DNA of 64,000 bases. It comes from Bagarius yarrelli. Lineage: Eukaryota; Chordata; Actinopteri; Siluriformes; Sisoridae. Position numbers and translations under genes: made by a program. The stretch spans positions 3,388,097-3,452,096 of the forward strand of contig VCAZ01000001.1 in assembly GCA_005784505.1 (NCBI GenBank), read 5' to 3'. The first letter of the stretch is position 1; every line of letters begins with the position of its first letter. Under the pieces are notes generated by a model. That model was not told the DNA's origin. It was given only the letters and a program-made list of their open reading frames with translations, and did not search any database. Below are positions 33,901 to 44,500 of this stretch, in pieces.

Positions 33901-35589
33901 ATAATAACGTTCAGAAACAATCAGAAAAGTAAGTCCCATTTAAAAGCTCTTTTACTTCAGCAGTCATTTGTGTTTAGTTTATGTGTAGTAACTTGTTTGT
34001 GGTTTTTTTTCACGTTGTGGACTAGGAGCACGAGTCAAGAAAGCGAAGAAAGCATTGTTTTAGACTCTCCACCATCAGCAAACAAGCCTCCAGCCATCCA
34101 CAAACGGTGTGTTTTTGCTTAATCAGCCTTCTAGTCACTTTTAACCTCCGTTTGAAAAAGCAGCTCATTCATGCTGGTGCACTCGGTCACACTTTGGCTT
34201 TTAATGTAAGATATGTAAAGTTTGATTCAGCTCTCGCTACGATACATTAAAAAGTAAATTTGCTGGTTATGCGTGCTTGTAGGAAGCACCCGATGAACGC
34301 GTCTGGAACCCAGGAGGACTGGAGTGAGGAGGAGTCGCTATTTTCCACGAAACAAACTAAAGGTACAGCCTGTCATGTGCTAATTTTAACAAAAAAAAAA
34401 GTTCTTGGATGTTTTGTCTTTTACTCTGAAAAAGGAGATGTGTTTTCGCTCAGATCTCTTAAGCAAAATGAATATAAAAAAAAGTGCCTTCATGAATCAA
34501 AGATACGTTGTGATCAATTTGGCTTTTTCTTTATTTTATAGCTCATAGATCGAGTGACGGACATTCCAAAAGAAAGGTGAGTAAACGTCATTTCAAATAC
34601 AATGACTTTTTTTTTTTTTTTTTATTAGTTCAGCCTTGATTTAAGAGACTTTTAAGAGACTTTGAGAAATACATACTTTAAGTTGTTCTTTTTTGGTATA
34701 GAAATGTTATTTATAAACTGTTATAAAATTGTTATATGTTTTGCCGTGAAATAGCCACTGACGCTGATTTGGCAATAAACATCTGATCTTTTTTTTTTTT
34801 TTTTGGTGACTATATTTTGTTAAGTAATTTTAATTTTTTTGTTCGAAAAAAGTATTTGAGGATTCATATCTTTAATGTATATCTATATGGGTAAAAAGAG
34901 GTTTGTATCCTAATTTAAACACTTAAATAAGATTAGATTAGATTAGATTAGATTCAATTTTATTGTCATTGTGCAAGGTACATGTACAGAGCCAATGAAA
35001 TGCAGTTAGCATCTAACCAGAAGTGCATAAGTGGCTTATTTACAATAAATATCAGTGTAATAAATAGGGTATAGGGATGATAATTACAGAGGTGGGGGTA
35101 AATAATGTACAGAGGTATATGGATAGAGTATGGAGGTGTAACAATAGCTAGTTATAGATTGTACAAAGATGCATAATGATAGGTAGTGCAAAGTACAGAA
35201 GTGGCAGTGCAGTAGTAAATAAGTCAAGATGTTCCAAAGTTTATTCATTTTTTCCCCCTATGTAAAACTAATAATTAATGATTTTAATCAGAAATGCTTT
35301 TTTTTTTTTTTTAAAAAAATTTTTGAATTTGTTGACAAGCTTTAATCTACAGCACAACTGAGACAAAGATGAGTTTTTTGTAGAACATGTGTAAATGCCC
35401 TGTTGTGTGTCGACTGTGTTTCCGTTGCAGAAATGGACCGATGAAGAGTCGACCTGGGTAAAACAAGGAGTGGCTCGTTACGGTGAAGGACGATGGGAAA
35501 GAATTAAAAACGCATTCCCTTTTAAAGGTCGCACGGCAGTCAACATCAAAGATCGCTGGCGGACCATGCTAAAAACAAAGATGGCATAG
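24987..35589 (+). CDS. terfa: Telomeric repeat-binding factor, TRF2-type
   Basis: TRF2 binds double-stranded TTAGGG repeats as a dimer and protects chromosome ends within shelterin. Coding exons: 24987-25140, 30087-30182, 30267-30391, 31668-31760, 31891-32031, 32264-32436, 32855-33487, 33785-33928, 34026-34106, 34283-34362, 34542-34576, 35431-35589; all phases agree and total 637 residues. The TRFH dimerisation domain (exons 1-5; NRWSFDFYCFKAFEAFRN, FMQFLSRINDGDKL, LTPLESALGVLESI, IPEPFLVTM) follows TRF2 rather than TRF1. VSVAQLVMEEDS in exon 7 resembles the TIN2-binding motif of TRF2. The last exon encodes a Myb/telobox domain: KWTDEESTWVKQGVARYGEG, then RTAVNIKDRWRTM. The start lies about 20 residues before the TRFH domain, so the basic GAR region of mammalian TRF2 is absent. 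Poly(A) signal AATAAA at 35737-35742. The symbol terfa follows zebrafish usage; terf2 is the alternative. Confidence 0.9.
25230..28660. repeat. 20-bp satellite array in terfa intron 1
   Basis: More than 3 kb of degenerate tandem units on GTGTAACATAGAATGACACA, with variants such as GTGTAACATTATAACAGAAT giving longer composite units. Copies with clean 20-bp periodicity are at 25560-25660 and 27625-27700. A decayed SINE tail (28430-28556) splits off a last block (28560-28660). Its reverse complement has no stop codon in any frame, which explains the long reverse-strand frames across it; I do not regard them as genes. Confidence 0.95.
28430..28556 (+). mobile_element. SINE-A 3' end inside the satellite array
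   Basis: GTCGCTCTGGACAAGAGCGT and CTGCTAAATGCTGTAAATGT are the SINE-A tail. The upstream part (GTTGTTACACCGATTTGTGA, ATTGTATCAGTATTGA) also occurs near 4384-4440. No clear tRNA-like head. Confidence 0.65.
30605..30732 (+). mobile_element. SINE-A copy, shortened
   Basis: GGGAAGTGGCGGTCTATGGT, GTTGGACCACCAACCCAAAG, GACTGTTGGGCCCCTGAGTA and GGGCGTCTGCCAAATGATGT; part of the body between AACTCCC and the tail is missing. terfa intron 3. Confidence 0.75.
30925..31025 (+). repeat. Dispersed repeat tail pair member
   Basis: TTTTGCCATAAAATAGCCAC and GGCAATAAACATTCATTCAT recur at 34730-34785 in the same orientation in another terfa intron. Probably the 3' tail of a further SINE or LINE. Confidence 0.5.
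31375..31624 (+). mobile_element. SINE-B full copy
   Basis: Full-length-looking copy from GGCAGTGGTGGCTCAAATGG to ACAATGACAGTGAAGTTGAA. It carries CCAGGGGGCGCTGTA at 31508-31522, resembling a CTCF core. Part of the tail (GCATTTCATTGG region) is deleted compared with 45313-45573. Confidence 0.8.
32548..32705 (+). mobile_element. SINE-A copy with internal duplication
   Basis: GTGGTAGTCTAGTGTTTAAA, then the B-box region GGGGTTCGATT repeated three times (GGGGTTCAATC, GGGGTTCGATT, GGGTTCGATTCCC), then GGGCCCCTGAGCAAGGCCCT. terfa intron 6. Confidence 0.7.
34935..35230 (-). mobile_element. LINE 3' end fragment with (AATCT)n tail
   Basis: Starts with GATTAGATTAGATTAGATTA and continues TCAATTTTATTGTCATTGTG, CAAGGTACATGTACAGAGCC, AATGAAATGCAGTTAGC. 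This is the reverse complement of the SINE-B tail; the sequence beyond (GTGCATAAGTGGCTTATTTA onward) is not in SINE-B, as expected for the LINE partner of that SINE. terfa intron 11. Confidence 0.6.
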
Positions 35590-36649
35590 AATCGTGAGCA
35601 AGACGACACACGACTCAAGCTAATGTTGGGAGAGATTCATGTACATGTGCAATGAGCTACTTAATAAGCAACACCTGTCTACCTTCTCGGTCATGTGAAA
35701 TATCTGCATGATTTTTCGCATTTCGCAGGTGCTCCTAATAAAAGTAAACAATATGTATGAGTTTGAAATTTAAGAGGTTTGGATTTGGCAGCTTTATTTT
35801 GTTAATACAAAATTGTGAAGATATTTGTTATTGCGTCCAGCTTCCTGTCAAGGCTGATTTAATAAAACAGGATGACAACACCTGATGTCATTGTGTCTTA
35901 AATACAAAAGTGTGTTTTGTTGGTTATTTCAGATGTTTATTTGCTGGAGCTCTGTACCAGTAAGGTCCATTGCAAAAATGCCCCGGGTAACAAACTGACC
36001 GATTGGGCAGTTTATATTATTATTTTATATCCGTGTCTGGCTCTCTGACCAGCCATTTCATCTGTATTACATGCATTTCTATAATAATAATAACCCGTCT
36101 CACACGTTTATTTCTTTAGATGTCTCTTGAATCTACTCTTACGTTAATGTCTACAATTTCTTATGTCATTCAATTCCTGTATCTTTAAGTTTTATAGTAC
36201 AGTCTCACCGAAAGACCTCTTTTGCTGTATATTCTGAACTATTTTTGTTTACGGAACATGATTAAAAGTGAATCGTGTAAAACTGTGCTCGGCATGTACT
36301 GTGTGTGTTTGTTTTTGACGTCATTATTATAAAACCACAGGCTAGAAATCGGTTCTATAAACATAGTTTAATAACATGCATATTAATCTTAATAACACTT
36401 TGTGGCATCTACAAATTCATGATTCATTTCAAAACGTACCTCCAAGCCATAAATAACTGAAGTGACCAATACCCTCATGTTTAGCAGGATCATTTTACTT
36501 TGTGTAAACTCTAATTCAACTTTCTGGGATACACATGTTGCTTAAGAACATTTATTATTTTAGTACATAAAGTATAACAACATTTTCCCCTAAATTTTTC
36601 ATTATATATATCTCACTGTTTAAATAATAGCATAAACTTCACTAATTTA

Positions 36650-37010
36650 TTAAGGGACTAGTCTGCTTAACCAAACCAAACGGCCAGAAGTGTGTGAACA
36701 CCTTATAGCACACTCCCAGAAGTTGGTCTCCGCCCAAACTGTTGCTACAATTTTGCTTGTCTGGAACTAAGAGGCCCAAACACTGTTTTAGTAAGACCAG
36801 AGCGAGCTCCATAAAGACGAGGTGTGTTATGGCTGGTGTGGGGGAACCTTTACCTCAATCCAACAGAACAGTTTTGGAATGGTTAAGTAAATCCTTAAAA
36901 CTGTGGCCCAAAATCTGGTGAAAACTTTTTCCAGAAGAATGGAGGTTTTTGGACATACCTGGAATATGATGTTGAAAATGCAATGGTCAGGTGTATTAGT
37001 ACAGTTGCGA
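36650..37010 (+). mobile_element. Decayed Tc1-like transposase fragment
   Basis: AGTAAGACCAGAGCGAGCTC, CATAAAGACGAGGTGTG and a frame reading YLNPTEQFWN (cf. DLNPTEHLWDE of Tc1-type transposases), then TGGTCAGGTGT near the end. Many disruptions. It lies in the gap between terfa and rab19; the stretch 35745-36640 otherwise holds only terfa 3' flanking sequence. Confidence 0.55.
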
Positions 37011-37445
37011 ATATATAGTTTTTCCACCATCTAACTCATTTTAGCATTATTTATATTGAAGTACGGGCAGCACGGTGGCTTAGTGGTTAGCACTGTTGCC
37101 TCACAGCAAGGAGGCCCAGGTTCGATTCCCATCCAGGGGTCTTTCTGTGTGGAGTTTGCATGTGCTTGTGTGGGTTTACTCCCGGTTCTCCGGTTTCCTA
37201 TCACAGTCCAAAAACATGTATGTTAGGTTGATTGGTAATTCTAAATGGCTCATAGGAGTGAGTGAGTGTGTGTGTGTGCGGCCCTGTGATGGACTGGCGA
37301 CCTGTCCAGGGTGTCCCCTTCCTGCCTTTCGCCCTTACAGAGGTGGCTGGGATAGACTCCAGAATTAGGGAATAAGCGGGTATAGAAAATGAATTATTGA
37401 AGTACTTTAGCTAAAAATGAGTCAGATGGTGGAAAAACTATATAT
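37011..37445. mobile_element. Inverted-repeat element with SINE-C inserted between its arms
   Basis: Left arm 37011-37045 and right arm 37410-37445 are reverse complements over about 35 bases with one mismatch and one indel (core TTTTTCCACCATCT). SINE-C copy 2 occupies 37065-37395 and is bounded by ATTGAAGTAC at 37055-37064 and again at 37396-37405. Confidence 0.85.
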
Positions 37446-37533
37446 TTGTAAGTCAACACAAAGTATTTCATCTGACACAAAGTGTCCAACAAACAGAAAT
37501 TGTGATCTTTAATTAGATCTTTGTGATCTAATA

Positions 37534-40427
37534 TCAGCACTCGCATGTCTTTTTCTCCTCTGTGTTTGTGGGGTTATTAATCGTTTTGGTGTTGGATCGC
37601 AGTAAAATGTGTTGAGAATCCATGTGATAACCGTCCTCTTTCACAGCCAGTCCATTGCTCGCCAGTAGCTCGTGTGCAATCACAACGAAGGCCTGATCAA
37701 CGTTCTGGGCTTCCTTTGCTGAGGTTTCCAGTGCTACTACAATTTCTTTTTGCTGAGCTAGTGTGCATGCTTCATTAAACTTCACCTCTCTTTCAGACTC
37801 CAGATCACACTTGTTACCTGCAATATGAATAGATTATAGTTATATATTGTATATCTTATGGCACAAAATAAACACACCAACAGGCCTGGACTGCATGAAA
37901 TATTAAGGCCAAGTCGTTGTCAATGTCAATGTGATGGAAATAACATGGAGACTATTTTAGATCCTGCCAAGAGGCTAAATATGATCAGTTTTCAAGCTCA
38001 CACAAACTGTTTTGGTGTTTACCTATAATTGCCAGAAGAACATTGGCAGCTCCATACCGTTCCATCTCTTGGATCCATTGTGGTATAGAGTCGAACGTGG
38101 ATTTGCGGGTAATATCATAGGTGATCATAGCTGCATGTGCGCTGCGATAGTAGCTCTGCGTGATGGTGCGGAAACGCTCTTGCCCTGCCGTGTCCCATAC
38201 CTGCATCTGTAACCGAGGACATAGAGTTAGACTGTTCTGATGGGATGTCTCAGGAGAGTCTTAGGAAAAAGGGCTCCTAAGAGATGTCGCTTCTGAGATT
38301 CTAGATCCTGAGAGGTGTCATAGTCTATGGTTTTACTCTGGGATCATAGTTACATGGATTTATTTGGTCATCCGAGTTACTTGCTAAACCATATTTCCTA
38401 GCTAGTAAGCTAGTTTTCAACCATTCATATTATTTTTACTAACTAATTAATAAATGTTTTTAGAGCTTTGCTTTATGCGTTATGATGGAGCAGTGTTAAC
38501 TGTTTACAGTTAGCAGCACTATATCATCTGGAAAAGATCTGGACAAACCTGTGGTGTGTTCAAGCCTTATTTCTAAGGGTGAGTTCAGCTCCCAGGACCA
38601 CCACTGCTGGGCCTTTGGGGATGGCCTTTATAAGATAGATGTAAGTCGCTGGTTATGGTCGTCTACCAATTATGGTCCATTTAAGAAAATGGAGTGATCG
38701 CCTCCAGTTGTGTTTGGTGGCATTAAAGACATTCATGTATAAAAGTAAGGAAAACTAGGTAAGAAAAAGTCTGGCTGTCTCAAATAAAAACTAAAAAAAT
38801 ATAATATATTATAGGATAGCATTTTGAATAGTTCATATAAAATGCTAATGGCATTCTTGTTCGCCTTTTTTAAAGGTGTCTAAATGTGATTAGATGTGAA
38901 TCACTGCCTGATACGTCTCACATCCCACTGAGATCTCGCTGCTCTCTGAAGACCTGCTGTGCTATAGCAACCTAACACACCTGCAACTTGCACACCAAAC
39001 TATATCCTAACCTAATCTCCCATCCTTACCTTGATGTTCCATAATAAGATAAATGCAAACTATTTTTGTTTTTTTTTTCGGAAAATTAGCCATTAATATG
39101 AACCGCTTTCTATTTCTTGTACCTCCTAAGCTAATAAACCACAAAATAGTTGGCAGAGGTGTAACACACTGTATGGATAAAATAAAAGAATGATAAAAAA
39201 AGGAACTAAACTTTTATTCACTAAATACTTTTAATAGTGCTGCTAAAGGAAGGGGAGGGAGGGGTTAAGACGATTCTAAGGATCCACAACATTTAGGGGC
39301 CCCCAGAGATCTGTTTTATTAGTAGTAACAGTGTGGAATGGGTGTGGTAGGGGGCCCGAAATTTCTAGTGGTCCCCTGACCTGGGCTGTCATATTGAAAT
39401 TTACTGGTTTCATCAAATCAGGACTTATTATTTGGCAAAAAAGGCTATATTTTTTATCAACTCTTAGTCTGTTAATACTGTAAATTAGAAGTTTTAGATG
39501 GGGAAATAAGTCCAACATGACACTAAAGATTCTATAACTTAACACATAACACACTCACTTCGTGAGTAGCTTACATAGTTCTTACGTATCAGATTATTTT
39601 TTTTTTTTAATCTGGGTGTGTATTATTGTGAATAATTTCAAGTCAGCAGTCAGTTATGTCTTTGTCTTCACCAAACAGTCTGATTTACTGCAATCAAAGA
39701 ATATTAAACTGCCCCGTTCGAACATTTCCTTAATATGCAAATATGTCCTATAGTGTTTTAGAAAAATAACCTGTAATTTGTAAGCATACCAAAGATTCCA
39801 CTCTTTTATTTGAACAAATTGAACACATGGTTTAATAACTGAATCCAACAGATGAACAATTTTCACCATTAACTCTCTACTTTGTTAATTACACTGCCCA
39901 CAGATGGACCTTTTACTACTGCCTGTAAGTAGAATACACATTCCTGTTCATTGAGAGTAGCTGCTTGAGGCAGGGTCGGCTATGGGACCTTAAGGTGTGC
40001 AGGGAAAACAATGTAAAATGAAGGTTTGGATAAACCTGTAGAGCAGGTTGTGTGTTACTGCTGCTGGTCCGACTAGTTTCAAGCTCTAAAAATGACTTTG
40101 GTTTAAAATGGATCCGCCTAAATGAAGATAAATATCTAACATCACAGAACAAGTTTCATCACTAAAGTTGAATTACTCGAATTACTTAATTCCATCATTA
40201 AAACAAGCACACCTTAAATCGGTTAAACTGACCTTTACTTTTCGACCCTGGATGTTGAGCGTGCGAACAATGAAGTCCACTCCGATAGTGCTCTGCTGCT
40301 TCTCCGAGAAGCTCCCAGTCTTAAATCTCTGAATCACAGATGTTTTACCAACGTCTGTGTCTCCGATTAAAATAATCTTGAACAAGAAATCGAAGCTGTC
40401 TTCTTGCTCCTGTCCAGCTGGCTGCAT
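37534..40427 (-). CDS. rab19: Ras-related small GTPase Rab19
   Basis: Rab19 is a Golgi- and apical-membrane-associated Rab GTPase. Three coding exons on the reverse strand: 40427-40233, 38206-38023, 37817-37534; 220 residues against 217 in human. The G motifs are intact: GDTDVGKTS (P loop), TIGVDF (switch I), WDTAGQE (G3), GNKCD (G4) and ETSAK (G5). RFRTITQSYYRSAHAAM and FDSIPQWIQEMERYGAANVL match Rab19 more closely than Rab43 or Rab30. The C-terminus KKTCEC is a CXC geranylgeranylation signal. The start was set at the ATG of MQPAGQ. A splice acceptor-like TTTACAG at about 40502 on the reverse strand suggests a 5' untranslated exon further right. Confidence 0.9.
38207..40232 (-). other. rab19 intron 1
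   Basis: Two kilobases of AT-rich intron. A decayed SINE-A fragment is at 38580-38685 (CCACTGCTGGGCCTTTGGGG). A stretch at 39280-39400 (CCCCCAGAGATCTG, GGGGGCCCGAAATTTCTAGT) resembles a dispersed repeat that I cannot name. Nothing else is recognisable. Confidence 0.6.
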
Positions 40428-40504
40428 GGTCACACTCGCACATCCAGTCTAATGCTCAAATAGCTGGATGCTGGAATAGCAGTCACTATGATGCTCACTA
40501 TCTG

Positions 40505-42240
40505 TAAAGCAAAGCTGTCTTATCTCTCAAACCCAAACTAGGCCACCTGGAGGCACACGGTTCCTTGTCATCTCCGAAAAATTCTGTGAAGGTCTGAACG
40601 AGTATAAGCTTATGCTGATATTATCATTGAACTTTCCAACATCTATCCGTATCTCCTGACAGACTCACACTTTCTGCTCCAGGTGTCTCTTCTTCTCTTT
40701 TACTCCGCCTGTTTCCTGCTATACGAGTATTTCACCTGTTGTTGTTTCCGCCCAGACGACACCATCTAAGCTCCACCCATGACCTGCTCTATGCTCTTGC
40801 ACTGTGCACTGTGGTGTAACGTTCCACATGTCCTGTAGAATGCACTGGTCTCCACCAAGTCGAGTTCTTCTAATGCCAGTTAATAAAACCTTCATTGTCA
40901 TGTACTGTATGTGTTAATTGTTACTTTGTTTTGAAATATTTCATATTGAAATAAAGTATTAGCTAAGACTTTTAATTATTCATTACTTTTTGTGGAATAT
41001 TAATTGAGGTTAGGGGGTGTAAGGGTGAGCAGGCTGTGTGTGTTAGTTTTTGTGTATTTGTCATGTTATATTATTGATGCTATGATTTGTTTGTCTGTAT
41101 TTTATAATATTGTAGTCCACCTGCATACCTGTATGACTTTTGGGGACATGGGATTATTTGTATGGTTCCCAGGTTATAAATTCTCTCTGTGCTCACTTTT
41201 GTGTTTTAATTGTTAGATTTTTTTACTTATATTTTTCGTATTATATATGTTGATTTTTAAGACTGATGATATTCTTGCGGAACAAATTTTGCAGTCTGCC
41301 ATGTTTGAGTTGAAATATTTCCACACCGCTAAGTTTAACATTTTGTCTCTCAGTTCTGCCAATGACGCCATAAGAGGTATCATTCTGGTATCTGAGTTTA
41401 AAGACTACCAGCACCAACATCAGTGCATCCCTAAGGGAAATGATAGTTGTTCACAGGGATTACACACACATACACACACATTCGCCAGCTCGAGATTTAC
41501 CTACTGAAAATGAGCTCATAGGAAGTCACCTACTAAGAAGAAGATTCACAGATTTCGTCACAGATTTGAAAAAAACATGCAGAACTTCTAAAAAATTCTA
41601 AACCCCACCTACCTAACCAGAAGCTAGAGTTCTTGAATCCACTCTGCCACATTAATAATAATAACAACAACTAATAATAATAATTATTGATAATAACAAT
41701 TATTATTACTATTAATATTATTATGTACCACCACACTATTGTAACATCAATCTGTTTGGTTGAAATATGACCTATAAATGATATCTCTAAATTTGTTTCT
41801 TTCAAATTTCATTTAGGTTGTAACATCAGAACTGAGTAACATCAGAATTTGTGAACTGAATTTGTTGATAATTATTTAAAAAAACAATTACTTATCAAGT
41901 CATAATTATTAATTAAATTAATAATTATTAACTTTTATTATTATATTATTACTATTTTTTTTCAATATTATGTTAAATACCATCACAATATAAAACATTG
42001 CAAAATAAAAACCAAACTAAAAAGAGAAAAAAGGCCCCAAAAATGACAAAATAGTGAGGGAACTTTTTCTTTTTGCAGAAAAAATCATAAATTAATTACA
42101 AATAATAATGTTCATTGTGTCTACTAATTTACCATAATTTATTAAATAATATAATAATAAACAGTAATCTAGTAACTAGGGTTATTAGATGACGTAACAA
42201 TATAAGCAAGCCATGTTCCGCTTTCCTTATGGGAGAAAAA
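40505..42240. other. Intergenic region, rab19 to cct2
   Basis: The spacer between the divergent starts of rab19 and cct2 is AT-rich, with ATT/TAA runs at 41640-42180. I see no convincing exon, RNA gene or repeat family in it apart from the CCAAT cluster just right of it. Confidence 0.6.
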
Positions 42241-42249
42241 ACATTTTAA

Positions 42250-42315
42250 CCAATGAAAATTGAGAATACATAACGACAGGCCAATACGATTCAGGAGACA
42301 TAAGTTTTGACCAAT
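42250..42315 (+). promoter_or_regulatory. cct2: Triple CCAAT cluster of the cct2 promoter
   Basis: CCAAT boxes begin at 42250, 42281 and 42311, all on the plus strand, spaced 31 and 30 bases, 145-210 bases before the start codon. Same-orientation CCAAT boxes about three helical turns apart are the known layout of NF-Y-driven promoters. A pyrimidine-rich CCTCTCTTCCC near 42401 is a possible start region. Confidence 0.65.
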
Positions 42316-42459
42316 GGTAGTGTAGAAGGCGGGCTCTGTCTAGATACGGGTAGGGAAAAAAAACGTCTTGACCATCTTTAGTGTTCCCCGCGTTGCAGGT
42401 TCCTCTCTTCCCGGTGTGTGTGTGTGCGCGCGCCGCTTTAAGCCTAACCTGTAGCAGCC

Positions 42460-44468
42460 ATGGTAAGTGTCTGTTATTTAGAAATTTTAATATTTAAGTT
42501 ACATTTATTGAGGTTAGAGAGAAAAAGCATTAAAAGAAGAATTTATGTTGAAAGTGTGAGGAATGCGGAGACTTTGTAGAGATTTGGGATGTTAGCCGAC
42601 TACACCCTGAATCATTCACGCGCACATGTCGGCCTTTACGGTATTGTTAGCAAGTTAGCACATGTACCAACCGCGAAACATGTACAAAACAGTTAATAAA
42701 TATATCTTTAGATCTTCTTAATTGACTTATTTATTTAATCTTCTCACTAAATCCTCACTAAACGTTGTGGGAAAAAAAATACCTCTGCTGAAAGTTAGCG
42801 GCGCGGCTAACGTTAGCTCAAGAGCTGTCAGTGTGTCATTGTGTTTTAGCCGCTTAGCTTAGCTTAGCTTAGCTTATTTTAGTTTCAATTTACACGTTCA
42901 TTAAAATATTTTTTTTGGTATAGAAATTAAGCAAACTTTTTCCAGACAGTGTCTAAATAATTATTTGTCCTAAAATGTGATGGATATTAGCTGAATGGAT
43001 ATGTAGTGCGCATGTGTAACGGAGTTTTCTAGTGGTTTCTATGGGAGGATTGAGGGGGCGGAGTCACAGCTTCTTTATAATAATCATCAAAAATAGATGT
43101 ACAGAAAAAAAACCAGCTTATAATAACACAGAAAGAAACGTAATTTTTAGATTAATGAAAATGTGTTAATTGTTTTCCCACAAATGTTTATACTCTCACA
43201 TATGTGTGATCTATATTGGGGGTCCCTAAACTTAATTTCAGGGAGGGTCACATCATTATTTAATGGAGTGTGTGTAATAAATTTTATTATGATGGTAAAT
43301 GGATGTATTTATTCCGCCTCTTAATGCTAGATTCGTTTATTATTTTGCTGTAACGGGAAAGTGGTGACTCATGGTTAAGGTGTTGGACTACCAACCCAAA
43401 AGATTGTGGGTTCGATTCCCAGCTCCACCAAGCCACCACTGTTGGGCCCCTGAGCTAGGCCCTTAACCCCTTAATTGCTCATTTGCATAAAAGCGATAAA
43501 TGTAAGCTGCTCTGGATAAGAACGTCTGCCAAATGCTGTGATGCTGTTAATGTAAATGTATTCAGGTAATTAAAATGATGGATGATGCAAACAGCCATGT
43601 CTTTTTTTTTTCTCTTTTCCAACCATTTTGCCGTTGTGTTGTCTGAATTTTCTTGCCGGTTGGCTCGCCAGTGTGCTACCAAATAATTACTCTTCCCCGA
43701 TTACCAAAGACGTCTTAATTAAAAACTTTTTTCCTCCATCAAATACAGATATCATTAAGGTAAAACGTTTACAGACAATCCTCGACTCACGGTGCGGTTA
43801 AAAAACCATCAGAAATCAAAATATGCTTGAAGCAGAAAATATCGACACGCCTCTCTGCCTTTATTGTCTGTCTTTTTTTAAAATCATGACAGATAATTAA
43901 TTATATAAATGCACATGATACCAAGCAGCAAGACATACCAGAGGAATTGCTAAAATATAAGTAAACTAAAGTAACTATAGTCGTTCTTTAGTATTTAATA
44001 TCCTCGAACACACTTAAACTTCCTGTTTATTCTGTAAAAATCGATATAAAATGATATTTTGTGAAATTCTTTAAATTTACTTTAGAGTTTTAAACTTATT
44101 GAACATTTTAATTGACGCCATATTAACTCATGTGAATGCGATTTGTTATTTGAACAGGCCTCCTTATCAATGGCACCAGTGACCATCTTTAAACGTGGAG
44201 CCGATGAAGAGAAAGCAGAGACTGCTAGGCTGGTGAGTACATCCTTATGAACACATATATAAACAGTCCTCTTTTCCAGGAAGGATTTGTAAAATGTTTT
44301 GGAGTTTCGCTTTGAGGATTTGCTCATTTAGACACGAGCATTAGTGAGTTTAGGTCCTGAAGGTGTTTGCTGGTGTGAATGTGAGAGCTCGGGGCCGTAC
44401 ACTCAGTTCCCTTACTCTAAATCAGACAGGTTGTGTTTTTATGGATCCTTTGGCTGGGTGACATAATA

Positions 44469-44500
<32 letters not shown>

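Noticed and set aside
39276..39554. 92-residue reverse-strand frame inside rab19 intron 1
   Set aside because: It overlaps a dispersed-repeat-like segment and matches no family I know.
43380..43430. tRNA-like A and B boxes in many places
   Set aside because: All belong to repeated SINE families with common tails; none folds as a clear tRNA with an acceptor stem by inspection.
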